A stretch of 6,251 nt of DNA from CAYYAQ01 sp964469555 (GTDB lineage Bacteria > Planctomycetota > UBA1135 > UBA2386). Position 1 is the stretch's first letter. Each line of letters opens with the position of its first letter. Shown in pieces: positions 1 to 5,425 of this stretch. The notes beneath the pieces were generated by a model. The model saw nothing but the letters and a program-made list of their open reading frames with translations, searched no databases and was not told the DNA's origin. Made by a program: the position numbers and the translations under genes. The DNA lies in NCBI GenBank assembly GCA_964469555.1, contig CAYYAQ010000226.1, forward strand, positions 1 through 6,251, read 5' to 3'.

Positions 1-1
1 G

Positions 2-520
2 ACGCGCCGACCGGAGGGCTTGTTGCCGACGGTGCGATCGCGGGTCTCCGAACTGCGACTCCTGCCGCTCCCGGACGAGACCATTCAGCGCACCCTCGCC
101 GAGGATGGCGTCGCCGACCCGGCGGATTGGGAGTGGGCCACCACCCATGCGGAGGGTCGCCTGGGCTGGGCCCGCACGCTCCTGAATGGGGAACTTCGCC
201 CGCTTTTTGCCCTCGTGGAAGGGTTTGTGCACGACGGTCGAGGTACCTCGGTGACCGTCGCCCGAGCCGCCTTGGAAGGGGTTTCGGGCCCGATTCCGAC
301 TCTTCAGCGGGCGTTGTTAGTACTGTGTATTCTTCGCACGATCCTCCGCAAAGAACTGTTGGCAACCCTTGCGGACGATTCTACAGGTCCATACGCTGCC
401 GCGACTTCGGTTCAATGCACAACCCAGATCGAAAGCTTGTTCGACGCGGAGTCGGACCTGTCCTCGCGGATCCCGCCGGAACAGGTCCTGACCCACGCAT
501 TGGCATCGGTCGTGCCGTAG
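2..520 (+). CDS. holB: DNA polymerase III subunit delta' (C-terminal part, 5' truncated by window)
   Basis: Clamp-loader subunit that helps load the beta sliding clamp onto primed DNA in the cytoplasm. The reading frame is open from base 2 and ends at TAG 518-520; the true start lies upstream of the window. The first residues read TRRPEGLLPTVRSRVSELRL, which matches the arginine-containing LLPT(I/V)RSRC segment of delta'/AAA+ clamp-loader proteins. The usual Cys after SR is Val here. About 165 residues follow, ending in a helical C-terminal domain (RALLVLCILRTILRKELL... PEQVLTHALASVV). That is about the length expected after this motif in a normal delta' of roughly 330-340 residues, so the 3' end looks complete. 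DnaX is less likely, because its equivalent segment usually reads like TILSRCQRF. The Walker A and zinc-cysteine regions are outside the window. An apparent start codon at base 20 is internal. Confidence 0.8.
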   Translation, partial: TRRPEGLLPTVRSRVSELRLLPLPDETIQRTLAEDGVADPADWEWATTHAEGRLGWARTLLNGELRPLFALVEGFVHDGRGTSVTVARAALEGVSGPIPTLQRALLVLCILRTILRKELLATLADDSTGPYAAATSVQCTTQIESLFDAESDLSSRIPPEQVLTHALASVVP

Positions 521-568
521 GCGAACGGGTAACAGGCGGACTCGACGCTGGGTGTGCAACGAGCCGGA

Positions 569-585
569 CACCATCCGTGATGGTG
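569..585 (+). terminator. candidate hairpin downstream of holB
   Basis: CACCATC-CGT-GATGGTG is a perfect 7-bp stem with a 3-base loop, starting 49 bases after the holB stop. No run of T follows directly (GTGAGGGGTGCGATCTTT), so it is not a classic intrinsic terminator. It could be an RNA 3'-end structure or chance. Confidence 0.25.
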
Positions 586-615
586 GTGAGGGGTGCGATC
601 TTTCGCGGTCCGGGG

Positions 616-630
616 GGTCGTCTGACGACC
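616..630 (+). other. small perfect hairpin GGTCGT-CTG-ACGACC
   Basis: A 6-bp perfect stem with a 3-base loop in the non-coding stretch after holB, with no T tract after it. Its role is unknown. With the hairpin at 569-585 it makes this stretch somewhat structured. Confidence 0.2.
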
Positions 631-752
631 GCCGTACCGACGATCCGATCGCAGGCGTTTCGGGGGCCAAGTTCCTGGCTCCGGAATCGCCGTATCAAGG
701 GCGGGTCGCTGATGGTCGATAGAGCCCAACGTGGGCGTCAAATCGCACCATT

Positions 753-757
753 GGAGG
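753..757 (+). promoter_or_regulatory. ribosome binding site GGAGG for the Minf_1886-family gene
   Basis: A near-perfect Shine-Dalgarno GGAGG sits ten bases before ATG 768 and fixes that start. Confidence 0.75.
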
Positions 758-767
758 TAACCCGAAG

Positions 768-1196
768 ATGTCATCGTCCTTCTCCGACGGACTGGAAGTC
801 CGGATCTCGCAGCTGCGCAGGCGGGATCGTCGCTACGCGCGCAATAGCTACTACTTCATCCTGGATACCCTCGACTACACCATCGAGACGCTAGGCCGGG
901 ACCGCTTGACCGGCGCGAGCCGGCACGTGGGTGGCAAGGAGATGCTCGCCGGCGTGAGGGAGTTGGCTGCCGAACAATTCGGACCGATGGCGACCGTCGT
1001 CCTGGAGCGGTGGGGCATCCGCACTACCGAGGACGTGGGTGAAGTCGTGTTCAACCTCATCGAGAACGGACTCCTCAGCCGCCGTCCCTCGGACTCCCGG
1101 CTGGATTTCGCCGATGGCTTCGACTTCGAGCGAGCCTTCGACAAGAAATTCAGCGAGCGCATCGCGGAGATCAGCGAGATCGAGATCCTGGGTTAG
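768..1196 (+). CDS. Minf_1886 family protein (conserved Planctomycetota/Verrucomicrobia protein of unknown function)
   Basis: Complete 142-residue protein, cytoplasmic by appearance: no signal peptide or membrane segment. The conserved core spans about residues 20-124. It starts with DRRYARNSYYFILDTLDYT (20-38), continues with SRHVGGKEML.GVRELA (51-67) and EQFGPMA..VLERWGI (69-84), and ends with TTEDVGEVVFNLIENGLLS (86-104) and DSRLDF..GFDFERAF (109-124). This pattern is what I recall for the Minf_1886-type family, described from Planctomycetes and Verrucomicrobia. No biochemical role is known to me. The 18-residue tail after the core is charged (DKKFSERIAEISEIEILG). The start is fixed by GGAGG at 753-757. 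The gene follows holB after 247 bases and faces the protease gene convergently, so it is probably its own transcription unit. The family call rests on remembered motifs, with no search run. Confidence 0.8.
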   Translation: MSSSFSDGLEVRISQLRRRDRRYARNSYYFILDTLDYTIETLGRDRLTGASRHVGGKEMLAGVRELAAEQFGPMATVVLERWGIRTTEDVGEVVFNLIENGLLSRRPSDSRLDFADGFDFERAFDKKFSERIAEISEIEILG

Positions 1197-1218
1197 CCAG
1201 CCGCGCTCCCAAGCAAGC

Positions 1219-1234
1219 GACGCGTGGACGCGTC
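1219..1234. terminator. GC-rich palindrome between convergent genes, possible bidirectional terminator
   Basis: GACGCG-TGGA-CGCGTC is a perfect 6-bp stem with a 4-base loop, inside the 64-base gap between two convergent stop codons (1196 and 1261). The position suits a terminator serving both genes. Neither side carries a proper T run; on the minus strand it is followed by GCTTGCTTGG. CGCGTCGG at 1253-1260 could pair as an alternative with the left arm. This is a weak call. Confidence 0.3.
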
Positions 1235-1260
1235 ACCGCTCCTCGGCACGCCCGCGTCGG

Positions 1261-3603
1261 CTACTTCTTGCCGACCTTCTTGGCGTCCTTCGTGGTCGCC
1301 TCGCCGAACTTGATCTTCAGGATGTTCTTGTAGGCCGGGACCTCGCGGATGTCCTTCTTCAGCTGCACCAGCACCGACCGGATCCCTTCCTGCAGCTGCG
1401 CATCCTCCTGGAAGTCGCCGATAGCCCGCCCGCCAGGGAACGCCTTGCTCCGCAGATCCGACACCTTGTCGCGGACGCTGTACCGCACCCAGCGCCGGAT
1501 GTCGTCCCGCGAGAGCTTCGTGTCGAGGCTCTTGTAGAACGCCTCGAACGCCGGGTATTTCGCCACGCTGCCCTGGTCGCCCTCGGCCAGCTCGACGAAC
1601 AGCGTCCGGTTCTTCGCCAGGTGCTGGTCCACGTACTTCGCGAACACGTCCTTCTCCAACAGATCGTAGATCACGGCTTCCTTCCAGCGGTCGCGCACCG
1701 ACGTGTCGCGCAGCTGGAGCACCTTGTCCGGCGTCACGCCCCAGTCCGGATCGATGACCTCACCCTTCGAGTCGAACTGCTTGTCGACGCAGCGACCGCT
1801 CGGCAAGTAGTAGTGCGCGATCGTCAGCTTTAGCCGCGGTCCGATGTCGTACTTCCCGTTGTCGTTCAGATCCTCGTAGGGCTCCCATTCGTCGAACTGC
1901 CGATTTCGGTTGGTGTCCTTGTACGGTTCGGGTCGGTTGCTCATCAGCGGCAGCAAGCTCTGCACGCTTCCCTTCCCGTAGGAACGCTCGCCGACGATCG
2001 TCGCCCGACCGTGGTCCTGCAGCGCCCCGGCGGTGATCTCGCTCGCCGACGCCGAGTAGCCGTTTACCAACACGGCCAGCGGGATGTCCGCGAGGATGGC
2101 GCGGTCGCCGGTTATGTAATCCTGCCGCGGCACCTCGCGGCCTTTCGTGTAGACGACCATCTTCCGGCCCTTGACGAACAGCTCGACGACTTCCTTGGCG
2201 ATCTCCAGGTAACCACCCGTGTTGTTGCGCAAGTCGAGGATAAGCCCCTTCACGCCGTGAGCCTGGAGGTCCGTCAACGCCTTCGCGAGTTCTTTGCTCG
2301 TCGCGCCGCCGAAGGTGATGATCTCGACGTAGCCGATGTCGTCGGGGAGCAACTCGTGGTTGACCGACGGCACCTGGATCTTGCGCCGTCCGATCGAAAA
2401 CAACTTCGGCTCGTTCCAACCGCGGCGGAAGATCTTGATCTTCACCTTCGTGCCAGGTTTGCCCTTCAACTTCGAGATGATCTCGTCAGACGTGTGCCCG
2501 CTGGTCTCCCAGCCGTCGACCTCGAGGACCTTGTCCCCCGACCGCAGGTTCGCCTTGTAGGCGGGACCCGAGTAGATCGGTCGGACGATCGAGAACACGC
2601 CGTCATTGTCGAAGTTCACGAACGCACCGATGCCGCCGTACTCCGGATTGAGGTCGAAGTAGAACTTCTTGAACTGGTCCGAACTCAAGTACGTCGAGTG
2701 CCGGTCGAGCGAGCGCAACAGACCGCGCGCCGCCTCCTCGATCATCTGCTTGCGTCCGATCGTGTCGCCGCGCACGTGCCGCTGCGCCACGCGCGCCAGG
2801 ATCTCGCGGATCAGCGCGAACTCCTCGTCCTCGGCTCCCTTGCCAGCCTTATCGAGGCCCTTCTCCGAGATCTGCCGCAACATCACGTCGAACGTGCGGC
2901 GCTGGTTCTCGATGCGGAGATAGGTGCGGGCGAGTTGTCCTTCCGGGGTCGGCTCGTCCGCGATCTCCTGCAGGATCGGCCAACCGGGGCTGTTGGAATC
3001 GGCGTTGATGTCGGCGAGCGCCAGCGCGCCCATGATCCGCAGCCGGCGGTCGGAGGACTTCACGAAGTCGACAAGCACCTTCTTCGCGAGCCGCTGCTGC
3101 TCGTTCGTGCCGATCTGCCAGAGCGTGCGCGCCGAGGACACCCGAATCACGGGGTCCGTAAGATCGGACACGACCATGGGCTTTACGAGCGCTCGCAGCT
3201 CCCGCTGGGTCCGGCTGTTGAAGAACGTGTCCCGCTTTGTCATCGCGAGGGCCGCGCGGACCGATTCGGGGTTCTTGCTCTGGATGACGGGCTTGAGTGC
3301 CGTGAAGATCTCCTTGCCGAACTGCGTCCCGTCGGTGATCTCTTGCAGCGCGGTCGCGGCGGCGAGTCGGCCGTTCAGCTTCAACGAGCTGAACTGTCTC
3401 TGGATCGCCGAGGCGAGTCGCTCCTCTTTCCCCTTCAGGTCGCTGATCTGCCGGCCGATCTGCCACACCTGGCTGAGCGGGCCGTTGTCGGCGCGCTGGA
3501 GCATGTCTCGCACCGTGGCGTCGAGATCCTGGGCTGTGGCTACCGAGCCCAGAAGAAGGGTGCACGTGAGGGAGAGAAGGCGGCTGCTCGACTGTTGACG
3601 CAT
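1261..3603 (-). CDS. exported S41-family C-terminal processing peptidase with HEAT-like N-terminal region and PDZ domain
   Basis: Serine protease of the CtpA/Prc (tail-specific protease) family, 780 residues from ATG at 3603. Residues 1-24 look like a Sec signal peptide (MRQQSSSRLLSL..., probable cleavage ATA|QD), so it acts outside the cytoplasmic membrane. Residues about 80-232 form HEAT-like helical repeats. Residues 258-315 are the usual CTP N-terminal helices (GLLRSLDRHSTYLSSDQF). A PDZ domain lies at about 323-405 (GGIGAFV, SGPAYKANLRSGDKVLEVDG). The catalytic core starts near 420. The Ser is S519 in SASASE and the Lys is K544 in YGKGSVQ, 25 residues apart as in E. coli Prc (S430/K455). 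An insertion at 554-589 carries two EF-hand-like loops. The core then resumes with LKLTIAHYYLPSGR. At 780 residues it is much longer than typical 400-500-residue CtpA. GGTG(A) eight bases upstream supports ATG 3603. GTG 3615 is possible; the TTG at 3711 would bury the signal peptide. Substrate unknown. Confidence 0.9.
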   Translation of the reverse strand: MRQQSSSRLLSLTCTLLLGSVATAQDLDATVRDMLQRADNGPLSQVWQIGRQISDLKGKEERLASAIQRQFSSLKLNGRLAAATALQEITDGTQFGKEIFTALKPVIQSKNPESVRAALAMTKRDTFFNSRTQRELRALVKPMVVSDLTDPVIRVSSARTLWQIGTNEQQRLAKKVLVDFVKSSDRRLRIMGALALADINADSNSPGWPILQEIADEPTPEGQLARTYLRIENQRRTFDVMLRQISEKGLDKAGKGAEDEEFALIREILARVAQRHVRGDTIGRKQMIEEAARGLLRSLDRHSTYLSSDQFKKFYFDLNPEYGGIGAFVNFDNDGVFSIVRPIYSGPAYKANLRSGDKVLEVDGWETSGHTSDEIISKLKGKPGTKVKIKIFRRGWNEPKLFSIGRRKIQVPSVNHELLPDDIGYVEIITFGGATSKELAKALTDLQAHGVKGLILDLRNNTGGYLEIAKEVVELFVKGRKMVVYTKGREVPRQDYITGDRAILADIPLAVLVNGYSASASEITAGALQDHGRATIVGERSYGKGSVQSLLPLMSNRPEPYKDTNRNRQFDEWEPYEDLNDNGKYDIGPRLKLTIAHYYLPSGRCVDKQFDSKGEVIDPDWGVTPDKVLQLRDTSVRDRWKEAVIYDLLEKDVFAKYVDQHLAKNRTLFVELAEGDQGSVAKYPAFEAFYKSLDTKLSRDDIRRWVRYSVRDKVSDLRSKAFPGGRAIGDFQEDAQLQEGIRSVLVQLKKDIREVPAYKNILKIKFGEATTKDAKKVGKK

Positions 3604-3829
3604 CAAGTGTTTCACCGTGGTGGTTGCCAGGTCGCTGTCAGTGATAGATCGGCTTGTCCCTGTGCAGGCATCAAGTTGTGACGATTCGCCTACAGCAAGC
3701 GCCGATACCAACGACCTCTAGTCAATCAACGACCTCTAGTCAATCAGGGTGCCAGGGTATACGGGCTCAGTCCCACCGGCCTTAACGAATTGTTTGGGTT
3801 GGGCCTCGCCCCGCTAGACTGGGAAGAGC
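3604..3829. other. divergent intergenic region between the S41 protease gene and moaC
   Basis: These 226 bases separate divergent genes and should hold both promoters. They look less GC-rich than the flanking genes, notably about 3675-3800. The most visible element is an 18-bp tandem repeat at 3709-3746. On the minus strand each copy contains TTGACT, close to a sigma-70 -35 box, but no matching -10 box is clear. On the plus strand TTGTTT (3790-3795) and TAGACT (3815-3820) could form a poor promoter with 19-base spacing for moaC. I cannot place either start of transcription. Confidence 0.45.
3709..3746. repeat. 18-bp tandem direct repeat, 2.1 copies
   Basis: CAACGACCTCTAGTCAAT occurs at 3709-3726 and again, identically, at 3727-3744, followed by the first two bases of a third copy. 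On the minus strand the unit reads ATTGACTAGAGGTCGTTG and contains TTGACT. It could be a recent slippage duplication or a pair of operator sites. The 18-bp spacing would put two proteins at similar but not identical helical faces (about 1.7 turns). Confidence 0.9.
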
Positions 3830-4336
3830 ATGACGATGAACAGTGGATCGGACGCCCCTGAACTCAGCCACCTCGACGACCGGGGTCAGGCTCGCATGGT
3901 CGATGTCTCCGGCAAGGACGACACGGTGCGGACAGCCCGGGCCCGGGCTCGGGTGGAGTTGCCCCCGGAGGTCCGCAAGGCGTTGTTCGAAGGCACGTTA
4001 CCCAAGGGCGAGGGCACCGGCGTGGCGCGGCTCGCCGGGATTCAGGCGGCGAAGGATACCTCTCGTCTCATACCGCTGTGCCATCACCTCGCCCTGACCG
4101 CCGTCACTGTCGAGATCGAGCCGTCCGACGAGGGCGGGGTGGAGATTCGCGCGGAGGTAAGGTGCGTCGGCCCGACGGGGGTCGAGATGGAGGCGTTGAC
4201 CGCGGTCAGCGTCAGCGCGCTCGCGCTCTACGACATGTGCAAGGGCCTGTCGCGCGGCATCCGCATCACCTCCGTCGAACTCATGCACAAGTCCGGCGGC
4301 AAATCGGGTGAATGGAACCGGGAATCGACCACATGA
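3830..4336 (+). CDS. moaC: cyclic pyranopterin monophosphate synthase (MoaC)
   Basis: Cytoplasmic enzyme of molybdenum cofactor synthesis. It converts the cyclic dihydro-GTP product of MoaA to cyclic pyranopterin monophosphate. The protein has 168 residues from ATG 3830, near the usual ~160. Signature segments are all present: LSHLDDRGQARMVDVSGK (12-29), LPKGEGTGVARLAGIQAAK (57-75), LIPLCHHLALT (80-90) and GVEMEALTAVSVSALALYDMCK (117-138). Probable catalytic residues by comparison with E. coli are K59 (K51), H85 (H77), D135 (D128) and K138 (K131). The second His of CHH replaces the Pro common in bacteria, at a position that varies in the family. GGAAG at 3822-3826 lies only three bases from ATG 3830 but nine from a second ATG at 3836, so the shorter start is equally plausible. 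The stop overlaps the asd start (ATGA, 4333-4336), so the two are probably co-translated. No other moa gene is in view. Confidence 0.95.
   Translation: MTMNSGSDAPELSHLDDRGQARMVDVSGKDDTVRTARARARVELPPEVRKALFEGTLPKGEGTGVARLAGIQAAKDTSRLIPLCHHLALTAVTVEIEPSDEGGVEIRAEVRCVGPTGVEMEALTAVSVSALALYDMCKGLSRGIRITSVELMHKSGGKSGEWNRESTT
4320..4324 (+). promoter_or_regulatory. ribosome binding site for asd inside moaC
   Basis: GGGAA lies eight bases before ATG 4333, within the last codons of moaC. It favours that start over an in-frame ATG at 4312, which would leave almost no spacing to its nearest purine-rich stretch. Confidence 0.5.
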
Positions 4337-5328
4337 CCACACCCCACCTTGCCATCGTGGGGGCGACCGGCGCCGTCGGCCACGAGCTCCTCGCGACCCT
4401 TGAGCAGCGTGAGGTTCCGATCGGAAGTCTGCGTCTGCTCGCATCGCCGCGTTCCGCCGGTCGGCGTCTGACGTTTCGCGGCGAAGAGATCCCCGTTGAA
4501 GTACTCGGCCAGGATTCGTTCAAGGGCATCGACGTCGCCCTGTTCTCCGCCGGTGGGTCGACGAGCCGCGAGTTCGCACCCATCGCGGTCGCGGCAGGTT
4601 CGATGGTCGTCGACAACAGCTCTGCGTTTCGCATGGATCCAGAGGTGCCTCTCGTCGTTCCCGAGATCAATGCGGACGCGATTCGGGGCCACCAGGGCAT
4701 CCTCGCCAATCCGAATTGCTCGACGATCATTCTCGTGATGGCGCTCGCCCCGCTGCACGCCGCGGCGGGTCTCGAACGGGTGATCGTGTCGACGTACCAG
4801 GCGGCGTCGGGTGCCGGGCAACGCGCGATGGATGAGCTCGTCGATTCGACGCGGGCTCACCTGGACGGAGTTCCGTTCGACCGCGAGGTACTGCCGCACT
4901 CGCTCACGTTCAACCTGTTCCCGCACGTCGACGTCTTCCAGGAGTCCGGGTACACGAAGGAAGAAGACAAGATGCTCTTCGAGACGCGGAAGATCATGGG
5001 CTTGCCCGAGCTCGCGGTGGAGGCGACGTGTGTCCGCGTGCCCGTGTTGCGCTGCCACTGTGAGTCCGTGACGGTCGAACTCGCGCGACCGCTGACGCCG
5101 GAACAGGCCCACTCTCATCTCGGGGAATTCCCTGGCGTGACAGTCGAGGACGACCCGAGTCGAGCGGTGTTTCCCCAGCCCGTGGATGTGACGGGGAAGG
5201 ACGACGTCTACGTGGGGCGGGTGCGCGAGAGTCGGGCCTTCGAGCGGGGTCTCACGTTTTGGGTGGTCGGGGATCAGCTGCTCAAGGGCGCCGCCCTCAA
5301 CGCCGTCCAGATCGTCGAGCTCCTCTGA
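4333..5328 (+). CDS. asd: aspartate-semialdehyde dehydrogenase
   Basis: NADPH-dependent cytoplasmic enzyme reducing aspartyl-4-phosphate to aspartate semialdehyde, the branch point to lysine/diaminopimelate, methionine and threonine. The protein has 331 residues, normal for the short bacterial form. The Rossmann motif is at the N-terminus (VGATGAVG, 9-16). FSAGGSTSREFAP (71-83), VVDNSSAFRMD (92-102) and VPLVVPEIN (105-113) follow. The nucleophile is C129 in NPNCST. Also visible are VSTYQAASGAG with Q156 (152-162), the substrate-binding RVPV with R235, and the acid-base His H242. This His sits in RCHCESV, where the usual context is GHSE, so Cys residues flank it. The C-terminal GDQLLKGAALNAVQI (313-327) is typical. 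I chose ATG 4333 because it makes the ATGA overlap with moaC and has GGGAA eight bases upstream; ATG 4312 would add seven residues ahead of the nucleotide-binding strand. Coupling to moaC suggests one operon, though the pathways are unrelated. Confidence 0.96.
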   Translation: MTTPHLAIVGATGAVGHELLATLEQREVPIGSLRLLASPRSAGRRLTFRGEEIPVEVLGQDSFKGIDVALFSAGGSTSREFAPIAVAAGSMVVDNSSAFRMDPEVPLVVPEINADAIRGHQGILANPNCSTIILVMALAPLHAAAGLERVIVSTYQAASGAGQRAMDELVDSTRAHLDGVPFDREVLPHSLTFNLFPHVDVFQESGYTKEEDKMLFETRKIMGLPELAVEATCVRVPVLRCHCESVTVELARPLTPEQAHSHLGEFPGVTVEDDPSRAVFPQPVDVTGKDDVYVGRVRESRAFERGLTFWVVGDQLLKGAALNAVQIVELL

Positions 5329-5425
5329 CTGGCTCCTCTGTGAGCGTCGCCGGAATCCCTTTGTAATACACGGTTCAAACGGCTTTGCTTGCCGCCACTT
5401 GACCTCTTTCCTGGGATCTCAATCC
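5329..5425 (+). other. gap before accB, possible accBC promoter region
   Basis: These 97 bases follow asd, and their AT content looks higher than that of the genes around them (for example TTTGTAATACA at 5360-5370). This would suit a separate accBC promoter, but I see no convincing -35/-10 pair. There is a weak CGGC-TTTGCTT-GCCG hairpin near 5381-5395. No gene is visible. Confidence 0.3.

Larger units (their letters stand above)
521..767. other. non-coding stretch between holB and the Minf_1886-family gene
   Basis: These 247 bases hold no ORF with recognisable protein content. The long open frame running across them on the plus strand (127-894) is out of frame with both flanking genes and reads as low-complexity Arg/Gly/Pro. 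Two short perfect inverted repeats lie inside (569-585 and 616-630), plus a weaker one allowing one G-U pair (663-669 with 676-682, loop of six). The stretch ends in the ribosome binding site of the next gene. It could hold the holB terminator and a promoter for the downstream gene, but I see no clear -35/-10 pair. Confidence 0.5.

Noticed and set aside
127..894. 255-codon plus-strand open frame spanning holB, the spacer and the Minf_1886-family gene
   Set aside because: It overlaps two supported genes in another frame, reads as Arg/Gly/Ser/Pro-rich low complexity, and lacks family motifs. A holB frameshift is not needed because the holB C-terminus has normal length.
2011..3681. 556-codon plus-strand open frame opposite the S41 protease gene
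   Set aside because: It is antisense to a well-supported protease and has a composition (very rich in Arg, Leu, Asp, Val, Glu) typical of the complementary frame in GC-rich DNA, with no recognisable domain.
3604..3711. Upstream extension of the S41 protease to a TTG at 3711 (36 extra residues)
   Set aside because: It would place a polar, unconserved stretch ahead of a clear signal peptide and begin inside the tandem repeat. ATG 3603 has a plausible ribosome binding site.
4080..4091. CHH instead of CHP in the MoaC active-site motif
   Set aside because: The residue after the catalytic His varies among MoaC proteins; the His itself and the other catalytic residues are kept, so it is not a sign of altered function.
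3830..4336. Whether the window as a whole encodes a new defence or mobile system
   Set aside because: All recognised genes but one are core metabolism, replication or protein processing; the exception is a conserved protein of unknown function. No integrase, transposase, toxin-antitoxin, restriction or repeat-array features are visible.
4228..5118. 296-codon minus-strand open frame opposite asd and the end of moaC
   Set aside because: It is a shadow of asd on the opposite strand; its Arg/His-rich composition has no recognisable motif, while asd has all its catalytic signatures.
5319..5340. GCTCCTCTG repeated with a 13-base period at the end of asd
   Set aside because: A short nine-base repeat, half inside coding sequence, is well within chance and has no context suggesting function.
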